Below, piece after piece: positions 1-9,911 of a stretch of 64,000 nucleotides of DNA; position 1 is the first letter of the stretch, and each line of letters starts with the position of its first letter. This stretch comes from Puccinellia tenuiflora (taxonomy: Eukaryota; Streptophyta; Magnoliopsida; Poales; Poaceae): positions 62,001 through 126,000 of the forward strand of contig QRDG01000353.1 in assembly GCA_012064385.1 (NCBI GenBank), given 5' to 3'. The translations under genes were made by a program, and so were the position numbers. The notes beneath the pieces are model-generated. The model saw only the letters and a list, made by a program, of their open reading frames with translations. It made no database searches and had not been told where the DNA came from.

Positions 1-1812
1 ACTATATGCCCAACTCCCCACTTCCTGGTCAACGGTCGGACGATACGCCGCCAAAGACTTGCGCGTGGAGGAACGGATGCGTAACAGACTCCGCCTGTGC
101 TATATTATTATACTAACCCCCGAGTGACACCGGCCGGGTTGCCCGCCACAGTCACCCGGGTATGCTTATTATTATTCTGTGACTCTAACCCCTGAGTGAC
201 ACCGGCCGGGTCTCCCGCCACCGTCACCCGGGTATTCTTGTTATTCTGTGACACTAACCCCCGTGTGACACCGGCCGGGTTGCCCGCCACAGTCACCCGG
301 GTATTATTATTGTGATGTGGTTATTTATTCACGCAAGTTTGTTTGTGCTTGTTTGTGTTGCTAATGCCTTGTTGGTTGTGATTATTGTGTTGAACTAATC
401 TGTTGTTGCTAGGACATGTGAATGCTGAAACTTGATTAAATGAAACACCCCTCCAAACAACGATGAGGTCTATTCATAGTGCCACTAATCTGAACCCTTG
501 AACGCGATACCACCGTTGTCCCATGGAAACCGTGACCTAGTAGGTTGTTGAGCCCCTTTTGTGCCATCCGTTGGGCGCAGTCGTTCGGTTGTGCTGTCCG
601 AGGGGAGAGGTCGACAGGCACGGGTTCGACTGCGATAAGGAGTCCGGAGCTAGGCATACCCGGTAGCGCCGGGGGATGTGCCGGGCTCACTTGCCCGTTG
701 TACCATGCGTATAGGGTGGGGCAGGAGGGTGTCTTAGCAAGTGGACCGTCGCGAGAGTGTATTTTGCTTGGTACGGCTTTGGGCGTGATGAACCTGAGGT
801 GTCGGCTGAGTGGAGTGCATTCTGATAGGTGGTAAAGCAAACTCTCGAGAGCATCAACCTAGCCAGCTAGCCCCGTTCCTGGGATATGGAACAACAGTTC
901 AGTGTCTGTCACACTATGTGTCTTTGTCGTGTCCGGAGGTTAAACTTAAGATCTGTTTGAAACAATTGTTGAACAACCTGAATTCACTAAACGAACAATA
1001 AGATGCTGCAGGGAATGTTACATGTGAAGTGAATGGGATGGCGGTGTGATGCGTTGGAAGCCTATAGTTAGGCCAGAGCCAACATCAACCGTGCATGCCC
1101 CGGGTGATAGCCTGAGTTGGCTAGATTGATAGCCAGAATTGGCTAGAGACTTGGAACCTGATTAGGTCGACAGGAGTAATTATACTATTTGGTACCAACT
1201 GGTACACTCGTCTACTCGTCACAGGTAAGCTCCTTGTATGATTGCCGGTGCACGATCCAACCCCACCTGGCTTGGACTCTGTACTGGTGATACCCCTGTT
1301 GCTTGCTTATGACATGTTTGGTTGCCAATGACATGCTACTTTTATGCCATGAGTATACTTGCCATGTTTAGGTTATTATCATTGCTGGTTGTCTGTTGCC
1401 TGATTGCTTGACCGTTCATGTCTTGTGGTTATTCTCTTGCGAGTACATCATTGTACTCAGACTGGCTTTTCATGTGGCCAGACTTTGAGAGGATCCACCT
1501 ACTACCATAGCAAGGAGATGGAGCAGGAGCGTGCTAGGATCAGTAGCCCAGCCAGATGCCTGTGGAACGGAGCCGCACCAAGCCGTTGCCGTATCTTGTC
1601 TTCCGCTGCCAGTTGAACTCTGTCCAGTGCCATACTTGGCCATGATAAATCTTCATGCCTTGATGGTCATGTAAACCATTTGTAGCCCTTGGGCCTGATT
1701 GTGTAATGATATTCTCGCTATGTTGCATTGTCGTATCGTGCGTCCAGATATCCTGGGCTGGCGCACGGGGCGACCACCCCTCTGGCAATATGTGTCAGAG
1801 GGGGGTGTCACA
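1..1812 (+). mobile_element. Element A, 5' LTR (right part only)
   Basis: This stretch is repeated almost base for base at 16041-17852; I see only two substitutions, near 919 and 1498. The two copies diverge exactly after the dinucleotide CA at 1812/17852. Here the sequence runs on into a primer-binding site, so this is the 5' LTR. The LTR start (TGTAACACCCC, seen at 4780 in the 3' copy) lies about 2.8 kb left of the window. The full LTR would be about 4.6 kb, which is very long. Long LTRs with a short internal region match the large retrotransposon derivative (LARD) class of Triticeae, such as Sukkula. The LTR start and polypurine context resemble Tekay-clade Gypsy elements. The family name is inferred. 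Confidence 0.9.
113..310 (+). repeat. Three tandem ~70-bp repeats inside LTR A (5' copy)
   Basis: Three head-to-tail copies start at about 113, 185 and 254. Each contains GAGTGACACCGGCCGGGT (third copy GTGTGACACC...) followed by GCCACAGTCACCCGGGTAT or a close variant. The same array is present at about 16153-16350 in the 3' LTR. The third copy is partial. No coding role is evident. Confidence 0.85.
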
Positions 1813-1817
1813 GGGCA

Positions 1818-1829
1818 TGGTATCAGAGC
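1818..1829 (+). promoter_or_regulatory. Primer-binding site (initiator tRNA-Met type), element A
   Basis: TGGTATCAGAGC begins six bases after the LTR end at 1812. It is the usual plant LTR-retrotransposon primer site complementary to the 3' end of initiator tRNA-Met. It fixes the orientation of element A as plus. Confidence 0.9.
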
Positions 1830-2175
1830 ACCAGGCTGGCTGTAGACTACCCTAGCATGGAAAGCCCCGCCTTTCTTTTGCCCGACAATGACCCGATGGA
1901 TTTAACCCATTCCTGCCTAACCGGCAAGGCCGGTGTTGGTCAACAGTATGGTGCAGTAGGACCTGTCCCAATCTTCCCCAACAAGACGAGCCGGTTTCTT
2001 CCATGAGAAGAAGCCGACCATACCCAGTGAACCCGAGACCCAGTCCTAGTTGCTTTATAACCCACCCTCGCCAGCTCTCTGGCAACCCAACTCCCTTAAA
2101 GTAGAATCCCATAGAGGAACCTCGCATCCTTATCCCCTCCAAGAAAATCTAGTGACCCCCCCCCCCCAAAATCCG

Positions 2176-2895
2176 ATGGCGACCCTTAATGCCATCTTGG
2201 AAACCACTGCCGAGGAGCATTCGAGCTTTCGATTGCTTCTCTGGAGGGCCGTCAACCATATCCTTGGTAGCTCCGTTCGCCCCGTGTATGTGGTGTTCCA
2301 GAGCTCACTCTCGTCGGCCGGAGATGAATTCCGGGCCGATGTGAGGATCAGCCCGTGTCCCCGGGGCACAAATCAGCCCTACCTAATCCAGGGAGGCCGC
2401 ATGCCCACCTTGGGGCTAGCCATCCAGGTAGCAGCCTGGGAATGCCTCGTTCGTCTTCGGTCCTCCGAACCCCTGCTAGCTGAAACTCGGGAGTTCTACT
2501 ACCTTCCGGCCAGACCACAACCCCGTGGAGAGATGATCCAAGCCGACGTCACGGAGGAGCCTGACCCAGCACTAATCAACCAAGTTGCTTACGCCATCGC
2601 AATGACGAACCTCAACAACCTCTTGATGGAGGAGCTCGTGACCACAAGGAGGAACCTCAGCCGAGCCCGCCTACACCAATACCTAGGGGAAAGCACACCT
2701 ACACTCTCCCGCAGGCTAGCCCGAAGTGGCAGACCTCCACTTCCAGATCCCGGCCCATCCCGACGAATCCCCGAGCAGGTTCCGATCCTCGAAGGTGTTC
2801 CGGTATCCTCCGACCTTGCGGAGGAAGGGGACGTGGACACCACTCTCCGGCTTGGCCGCACTCCACCATCTGTGAAGGACCGTCAAGTGGAGTGA
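2176..2895 (+). CDS. Unrecognised ORF of large-LTR element A (239 aa)
   Basis: This is the only substantial plus-strand ORF in the internal region of element A, about 350 bp past the primer site. The frame is open from 2050, but I start at ATG 2176 because it aligns with the start of the related ORF in element B (50956). The upstream part is low-complexity and crosses a long C run. Shared segments with the B protein include TTAE near residue 10, RPVY near 40, LSS, ADV, and QVAAW.CL.RLR near 95-107. In an ungapped 52-residue stretch I count 25 identities. I see no zinc knuckle, protease, RT or integrase motif, so this is neither a normal gag nor pol. The function is unknown. Conservation between two diverged elements suggests it was once selected. 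It could be a divergent gag-like or accessory protein. Confidence 0.6.
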   Translation: MATLNAILETTAEEHSSFRLLLWRAVNHILGSSVRPVYVVFQSSLSSAGDEFRADVRISPCPRGTNQPYLIQGGRMPTLGLAIQVAAWECLVRLRSSEPLLAETREFYYLPARPQPRGEMIQADVTEEPDPALINQVAYAIAMTNLNNLLMEELVTTRRNLSRARLHQYLGESTPTLSRRLARSGRPPLPDPGPSRRIPEQVPILEGVPVSSDLAEEGDVDTTLRLGRTPPSVKDRQVE

Positions 2896-3075
2896 GATCT
2901 GTTTAGTTTAGCCAGAGTGGCGCTTATGAGATGTAGCTGAGAGTTTGTGAGAATGTTTGTAATTGCTATGCTTGCTTGTATGTGTGTTGGTGTTGTGTCG
3001 AGTGTTTAGTAGCCGTTGTGTACTTGTTATCTGGTATGATTGAAATGATTGTTCCATGTTGCTTCAAGTTTTTTT

Positions 3076-4250
3076 TAGGGCCATAAAAGTGAAGCATTAT
3101 TTTCTAAAATGATATTTTCCCCGAGTAGCAAGTTCTTCTATCTGTGTGTCAGTGCCTCTGCAATTCTCTCTGCTGCAAGAACAAATCTGTGACAGCTCAG
3201 GGAAGATCTCAGGAATGCAAATGTGGATTCAAATCAGCAGTGAAGACAAGTTTGATACATCAACAGAGTGCAGGACACGAGGAAAATTTCAGAAACAGAG
3301 GATACAAGTTCTACTCCAACATACAACACTACCACTACCTCAGTACTGATACAGGCGAGCACCCCGGGGAAAAATCCTACTCCCTCTCGCGCTCAGTGGC
3401 ATCACCTGAAGATGAGCCTGATTCACCGCGAGCCGCACGACAGCGACGACGGATGGCATGAGCCGACAGCTGCCCTCCAGCCGAAGGAACCACTGCATCC
3501 GCCACCTGCGGCAGCACCACCTGCTCGCCCGCAGCCGGCCCCGCCAGCTCGTCCCCCACCCGAGGAGCAGCCGCAGCAGCCACCGGGAGCGCCCGCCAGT
3601 CTCTCACCGGAGCCACCAGAAACTCGTCCACCGCCGCCGCAGCACCCCCGACAACACCATACCACCAATCGTGCAGGTGGCAGGCTAACCAGACCGCCGC
3701 CGTGAGCAGAATCACCAGCAGCCCTCCGATGGTCAGCCCCAGCCACAACATGCAGAACAGGTGCTCGAAGAAGCCAGCTCGCTCCGGACCGCGAGTGAAA
3801 TCACAAAGAAATTGGGAAAAGAAGTTCATGGTTGCGATAAAGAAGAGAATCACAGCGGCCACAATTTATAGTCGCGAGCTCGGATGCCGCCCCAGCTTAG
3901 CCTCGCGCGGGAAAAGAGAGGAACCGCGCGCAATGCTCGACCAAGTTGGCGCGAGATCATCAAGGCACCCAAAGCCGTGATGGCCGCTGCGCCGATGGAC
4001 CGCACGCGCAGCAGTGCCGCGTTGGAGTGCTTCGCGCACTCGGAGCCAGCCAGGTGCGGAGTGAGATGATGCGGGGAAGAAGAAGAGAGAAAGAAAGAAG
4101 GAGACTGCCAGGTGGACCCCGGACCCACATGTCTGCGAGTAAGAAGATGACCCTCTGTGTGCCTCTATTCTTTCCTCAGGAAATCATTCCCTCGTCTCTC
4201 CAGTGCTTCGTAGGGAAAATTTTGCCAAAATAATTTTGGGGATGGCCCTA
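3076..4250. mobile_element. Candidate inserted DNA segment with imperfect terminal inverted repeats
   Basis: The segment has no counterpart in the internal region of related element B. Its ends carry TAGGGCCAT (3076) and the inverse ATGGCCCTA (ending 4250). Inside these lie further matching blocks (ATTATTTT, AAAAT, TTTCCC), giving an imperfect inverted repeat of about 50 bp. I find no clear target-site duplication. It holds a GC-rich antisense ORF with its own TATA-like motif, so it may be a DNA transposon carrying a host gene piece, or a host segment captured in another way. The boundaries are uncertain. Confidence 0.35.
3377..3829 (-). CDS. Gene-like antisense ORF inside element A; predicted one-pass membrane protein (150 aa)
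   Basis: This ORF runs opposite to element A. The first ATG is at 3829 and reads MNFFSQFLCDFTRG. The frame is open slightly further upstream but without an ATG. Residues about 24-47 form a strong hydrophobic segment (LGLTIGGLLVILLTAAVW), consistent with one membrane span. The C-terminal half is Ala/Gly/Val-rich with an Arg- and Ser-rich end. A TATAAAT lies at 3864-3870, about 40 bp before the ATG, which would leave a very short leader. GC content is far above the neighbouring element DNA. I do not recognise the family. It may be a captured host gene or gene fragment, or a chance ORF in GC-rich DNA. Confidence 0.35.
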   Translation of the reverse strand: MNFFSQFLCDFTRGPERAGFFEHLFCMLWLGLTIGGLLVILLTAAVWLACHLHDWWYGVVGGAAAAVDEFLVAPVRDWRALPVAAAAAPRVGDELAGPAAGEQVVLPQVADAVVPSAGGQLSAHAIRRRCRAARGESGSSSGDATERERE

Positions 4251-4779
4251 CCCCTCAGGGTCTGTAAGTCAATTTTGGCGAAACAGATGCTTTCTTTTGA
4301 AAAAAATAAAAATGTATACACAGGTTTTGAAAAAGAAAAAAACCCTAGATATGGGATATGAGTGGCATGTCCCTAATTTGTTTGTTTTGCAAAGTTCGGT
4401 TGTTGGTTGATGATCTGTATGTAGATCTTGTTTGATCTTGCCATGCTTGTGTTGGTTGAACTAAAAACCATAGGTTTAATTTTTGTTAGTTAACCATAGT
4501 AAAGAACCTATGTTGATTGATTGTGTGAGCCACTGCCATGCCGTCCTTAGAATGCATTAAGTGGGACAAAAGTATCACACCTTGATAATGTTTGTTCTAG
4601 AAATATCGTGCTGAGTGTTAATCGTTTTGGAGTGATAAGCTCTAATATTTTGTAGAAAAGGTTTTAATATTTTAAATATAGGGGTAGATTAAACCATACA
4701 AGAAATATCTTGTATAACCCCGGGAATCTCTATTAGTCTCCGAATCTCGGGACGAGATTCTTTTTAAGGGGGGAAGGTT
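4251..4779 (+). mobile_element. Element A, 3' end of internal region (non-coding)
   Basis: This AT-rich non-coding DNA leads to the 3' LTR. The last ~100 bp closely match element B at 52060-52159. They include a perfect hairpin, GAATCTCGGGACGAGATTC (4742-4760), and the polypurine tract AAGGGGGGAAGG (about 4766-4777) immediately before the LTR start at 4780. Confidence 0.8.
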
Positions 4780-6752
4780 TGTAACACCCCAGGATTTCGT
4801 CCCTAATTTTAGTGGTGTTTTCCGACACCTGAATTTTTTTAAGTGTTCCTCCAAAACTTTTGAGAATGATTTGACTTGGGAATTGCTCTCTCAAAATCTC
4901 CCCGGTGTCCCCGAACCACTCCAGCACCCGTGACAATTTTTATGCTTAGGTTTTCTCTTGAAAACCCTAGCCCTGATTATCGAACCTCTAAAAACCCTTT
5001 ACTCCACCTACCAAAGAAAAGCCTGTTTCCAAAGCTGGAAAAAATTCCACCAAAAATACCAGAGACTCCCCTCCTCATGTAAGGGCAATCCATCCAAAAA
5101 TATTGCATACTTCAATGCAATATTTCCAAGTTGGGCGATATTTTCCTAAAATGCCATTTCCGATCCAGGAATGATCTAGACACCTTCCACTCACCCAAAA
5201 ATTCTGCAATTTTTGTGAGGTGCATGATTTAAACCCCTGAGCATTTCACTCCATTGGCCCAACCTCATTTGAGCAATATTTGAGGTACTCCCTTGTAATG
5301 CCCTAATTATGCCTAACTGTGATTTCCAAAGCAACCCCTAGCTACAAAATTCTTTTGGCATTGCCACTTTGCCAGATTAACCAACTACCTTATATGACCA
5401 CATATCCAGAATATAAGGTCAAGATCATTTGAACAAAAACAATTGGCATGCCCATGCCATTTGGGCCTTTTTGGACACCAATTTACTTTACCAACCTGCA
5501 GGCATCCAATTGAGCTCAAACTTCACAAACATACTACATACCCCTGTCCTAACCTACTGTGAATTTTGGAGATTTTTCTGAGATGTGCAAGGCCCCTGTC
5601 ATTTCGTCGAACACCTTCGGCCATTTTCGAAACCCAAAAATGTTTACACATGAGACCCTCTCCAATTTGGATGAAACTTGACCACATTGCTCATATACCA
5701 GAACAACACCACCAGTAAAAATCCCAGCTCCCTTGGCCTAGGGGAAGTCCAGTTTCTTTCCATCGAACACCTTGAGTGCATCTGAATTTTTCAAAACTTT
5801 GCATTGACATTTTGTCACAATTTTGGGTTTGGCCTTCTAGATGTTGTTTGTTATAGTAGTGCAACCCCGTGGCGAAGCCTTGTCCTTTTTGGTGCCCTAG
5901 ATCATCGGGAACGCGACGATGCCGCCCGTGGCGCGCTCTGGACGTCCGGGACGCGCGCTTTGGCATGACCTAATTCTCGTTACCGCCGTGGTCGGTGCCT
6001 AATACACTGCAGCAGTACCACCTCGTGCTCCCCTGTGCAACCAGCACGGCTCCCTCATCCCCTTCCCCTTCTTATCACCTCCCTGTGGCCGGAGGACGTC
6101 AGCCATGACCTCGGTGGCCATTAAGGGCAGCACCGGCCACCACCCACCTCTCCTCCCCTCCAGTCTATAAGAGTAGCCACCGAGCCCTCCCCTGGACGCT
6201 CCGCACCCTCTTTTCCCCCCCCTTGAGCCTCCCCACGTTTCTCTCAGCGAAGGGAAACCGAGCCGAGCTCGGCCATGGTCGACGTGACCGTGTCGAGGAC
6301 GAACCCGAGCCCTTCAGGCGACCCCCGCCCCGTTTCCCACCTCCCCGAGCTGCGGTACGCCGCCGCCGTTCCAGCCCCGCCAACGCCAAGGTCGCCGGCC
6401 CACCTCGTCGCCGCCCCCCAGGCTCCACCCGAGCTCCCACCGTGGCCGTCGTCGTCGTCAACCGTCTCGGCGGGCCCCGCGGTTCCCGGGCTCCCTAGCC
6501 CCTCCCACGGCCGCGGCACGCCTCCCCGGACCCGTCCCCGCCGCCGGCCGGCCTCCCGGCGCCCTCCTTGGCCATCCCCGGCCGAACCTTGGTCGCTCCA
6601 GTGCGTGGAGCACGGAGGAAGACGACCGGGATCGATCCCCTCTGCCTTTTTTTTCCCAGCAAACCGTTTCCAGCTTAGCAGGCCGGCAGCAGCTCGCGGC
6701 CCACCAGCGGCCGGCCTGGCGCAGCGCCGGCACGCACGCGTGCGACGCGCCC
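4780..6752 (+). mobile_element. Element A, 3' LTR, left part
   Basis: Starts with TGTAACACCCC directly after the polypurine tract. It is homologous over its length to the LTR of element B (46389 and 52160). It is interrupted at 6752 by the Copia element, with target duplication CGCCC at 6748-6752 and 15255-15259. A likely core promoter is TATAA at 6166-6170. The ~500 bp after it are GC-rich and give open frames in several phases, which I treat as LTR leader rather than genes. Confidence 0.9.
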
Positions 6753-7790
6753 TGTTGGGAATATGCCCTAGAGGCAATAATAAAATGGTTTATTAAGCAT
6801 ATTCAAGTTTATGATAATGGTTTATTATCCATGCTATAATTGTATTAAATGGAAACATAATACATGTGTGGAATATAAACACCCGGAGTCCCTAGTGAGC
6901 CTCTACAGGACTAGTTCGTTGATCAAGAGATAGTTAGAGTTTCCTAACTATGGACTTGTTATAGTCACTTGATAACGGAGTCATATCATTAGGAGTAATG
7001 GTGTGATGGACATGACCCAAATAAAGAGTTGCAATTAATCGTGTCACAAAAGTTTTGTTGTCAACACTTTTAATATGCCAAATATAGTTTCCTTAGACCA
7101 TGAGATTATATCACTCCCGTTCGCCGGAGGAATACTTTGTGGACATCAAACGTCACTTCGTAACTGGGTGATTATAAAGGTGGCTTTCAGGTATCTTCGA
7201 TGGTGGGTTGTTGGGTGATATGAATCAAGAGTGGAATTTGTCCCTCCATGTGACGGAGAAGATATCTCCAGGCCTTCTCGGTAATATAGCATCAAGAGTC
7301 TGCAGACATGTGATTAAGTTGTAATCACCGGGATCCTATATTATGGTCGAGTAAAGAGAACTTGCCGGTAACGAGATTAAACTAGACATGGGGATGTCAA
7401 CGATTATATCTCGGGCAAGTAAAATATCGTGAGACAAAGGGAATCGTATATGAGATTAGTTGAATCTCCGGCATTGTGGTTCAATCGAGAAAAGGTTTTT
7501 GTTGAGTGTATAGGAATTAATATGGACATCCCGGTCCCGCTATTAATTATTGATATGATCATGTCTATGCATTCTCGAACCCGTAGGGTCACACACTTAA
7601 CGTTCCGATGAAATTAGGTTTTGCGATGAATTAAATGATGACGTGAACGAATGGTGATTCGGAGTCTCGGATGGGATCCCGGACATCACGAGGAGTTCCG
7701 GAGGAGTCCAGAGAATAAGATTCATATATGGAAAGTGGTTTCCGGAGGTTTCGGAAAAGTTCCGGAAATTATTTAAAGGGTACCGGAAGG

Positions 7791-7818
7791 TTCCGGAATG
7801 TTCTAGAAGAGTCTAGAA
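7791..7818 (+). promoter_or_regulatory. Heat-shock-element-like array in Copia LTR
   Basis: Successive 5-bp units read gTTCc gGAAt gTTCt aGAAg aGTCt aGAAg. That is six alternating TTC/GAA units at perfect spacing, with one mismatch. Plant heat-shock factors bind such nTTCnnGAAn arrays. It lies about 250 bp upstream of the TATA box. The same array is at 14398-14425 in the 3' LTR. Binding is inferred. Confidence 0.6.
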
Positions 7819-8064
7819 GTGGGACCGCATAATTTGTATGGGCCCCACATGGTGCAAAGGGGTGCTGCCACCACTTGGTGGGGCGCACCACCTAAGCCCA
7901 TGGGCTGGTGCGGCATAGGGGGGGAGTCCCACTCCTAGTTGGACTAGGAGGTGGGCTCCCACCCCTTTAGGAAAGGGCCCAAGAAGGAGTCCTTGTTGGA
8001 CTCCGACTTGGGAGGCAAGCAAGGAGGGGCCGGCCGGCCCCCTCCCCTTGACCTAGCCGCCACC

Positions 8065-8073
8065 TATATAAGG
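8065..8073 (+). promoter_or_regulatory. TATA box, Copia 5' LTR
   Basis: TATATAAGG in a GC-rich context; the 3' LTR copy is at 14672-14680. It is placed as expected for the U3/R boundary. Confidence 0.65.
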
Positions 8074-8650
8074 AGGGGGGGGGGTGCGCACCACACACCT
8101 TGGTGGCTGCCCCCTTAGCCGCACCCCCCACCTCTCCCTCTACCCTAGCCGCACCCCTCCTCTCCCGGAGGGCTGCCGCCATCCACCTCTCCACCAAGCC
8201 GCACCACCCCTTGCCCTAGGGCTGCTGCGCCACCTTGCTCCTCTCCCTCTCCTCTTGCTTGGCTTGGCGAAGCCCTGCTCGCGGAGACCGTCATCGTCAC
8301 CGGCACTACCGTCGTGCTGCTGAGATCATCAAGGCCACGTCGTCTCGCTTGCGGGATCAAGGAGTCGACGTCTTCATCGAGCTGTACGTGTGGACGCCGC
8401 GGAGGTGCTGCCCGTTGCCGCACTTCGCCGGATTGGATCTCGAGGATAATACATCTCCTCGCGACTAGACGAGTCTAGTTGCGGGGATCGACTAGCCAAC
8501 CCCTGCACCGACAAAACGCGTTTGTTGATCTTCGAGGGTAAGAGATTGGATCTCATCTTCGCTATCTTCATCTCGTAGATCTAGATCCTTGGGGTTTATT
8601 CCGCTTTGCCGCGTAGAAAATTTTTGTTTTCCATGCTGCGACCCCATCAG

Positions 8651-8662
8651 TGGTATCAGAGC
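8651..8662 (+). promoter_or_regulatory. Primer-binding site, Copia element
   Basis: TGGTATCAGAGC starts two bases after the 5' LTR. It is complementary to the 3' end of initiator tRNA-Met. Confidence 0.95.
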
Positions 8663-9911
8663 CTAGATCTTCGTAGGTGTTGATGCGATTAGAACACAAG
8701 GAGTTGTGGGCGTTGATATTTTATGTTGCTACCTTCTCGCGTGCACTTTGCATCTTTGCGGTATTGTGAGATTGAAGCGGCCCGGACCAACCTTACTCGT
8801 CCACGCACGAGAGACCGGTTCCACGATTGACATGCAACTTGTTTTGCATAAGTGGCTGGCGGGTGTCTGTTTCTCTTGCTTTAGTGAGGATGCAATTTTC
8901 AATGGAAGGCCTTTCAAAAGGATGAGTAAATAAGCAACTATTATATCACCGTTGTGGTTTTTGCGTAGATTAGAACGGTTCTAACTCGTTGACCCAAGCC
9001 ACGTAAAATTTGCATAAACAAAGTAGAGGCGTCTAACTTGTTTTTGCAGAGGGGGTCAAGTGATGTGATATGGCCAATGTGATTTGTGATAATGTATGCA
9101 ATGATCATGTTTGTAATATTTCGCGACTTGCATGTCGACGAGTACGGCAACTGGCAGGAGCCATATGGTTGTCTATTATTTTATGTGACCTGCGTGTCAA
9201 TAAATCACCATGTAATTTGCTTTACTTTATTGCTAAGAGTAGCATTAGTTGTAGTTGCAATAGTTGGTGGACAACCATGGTGATGGCGCCAAGATGATGG
9301 AGATCATGCCGGAGATGGAGATCTTGCCGGTGCTTTGAAGATGGAGATCTGAGAGCATATGAAGAAAGGCCATATCATATCACAATTATGAATTGCATGT
9401 GATGTTAATCCCTTTTTATGCACCTTATTGTTATGCTTAGATGTGATCGCGACGGTAGCATGATAAGGTGATCTCTCATGTTAATATCAAGATAATTAAG
9501 TGTTCTCCCCTAGTATGCGCCGTTGCGAAAGTTCGTCGTTTCGAAGCATCTCGTGATGATCGGGTGTGATAGATTCAACGTTCACATACAACGGGTGCAA
9601 GCCAGTTTGCACAAGCAGAAATACTACGGTTGTCTTGACGAGCCTAGCATGTACAGACATGGCCTCGGGAACACAGAACCGAAAGGTTAAACACGAGTCA
9701 TATGAATGATATGATCAACACTGAGTTGTTCACCATTGAAACTACATCATCTCACGTGATGATCGGTGGTGGTGTAGTGGATTTGGATCGTGTGTCACTA
9801 ATCAACCGGAGAGATGTTGAGTTTAGTGGGAGTTCGTTAATTTGATTAAATTGAACTAAAATTATCATAAACAAGTGTCCTAAAGATGTCTTTGCAAAAT
9901 CCTTGTAGATC

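Larger units (their letters stand above)
6753..8649 (+). repeat. 5' LTR of the Copia element
   Basis: Bounded by TG at 6753 and CA at 8649, followed by the primer site at 8651. It holds a heat-shock-element-like array at 7791-7818 and a TATA box at 8065-8073. Small ORFs on both strands are identical in the two LTRs and are not treated as genes. Confidence 0.95.

Noticed and set aside
1818..1829. tRNA-like sequence at the primer sites as tRNA genes
   Set aside because: Only 12-18 bases complementary to tRNA 3' ends are present; no cloverleaf. No tRNA or rRNA gene was found in the window.
6244..6796. Long overlapping ORFs on both strands in LTR A (also 47727-48615 and 53566-54367 in LTR B)
   Set aside because: They lie in the GC-rich leader of LTRs, are Pro/Arg/Ala-rich in all phases, and differ in frame and length between copies. 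No motif is recognised.
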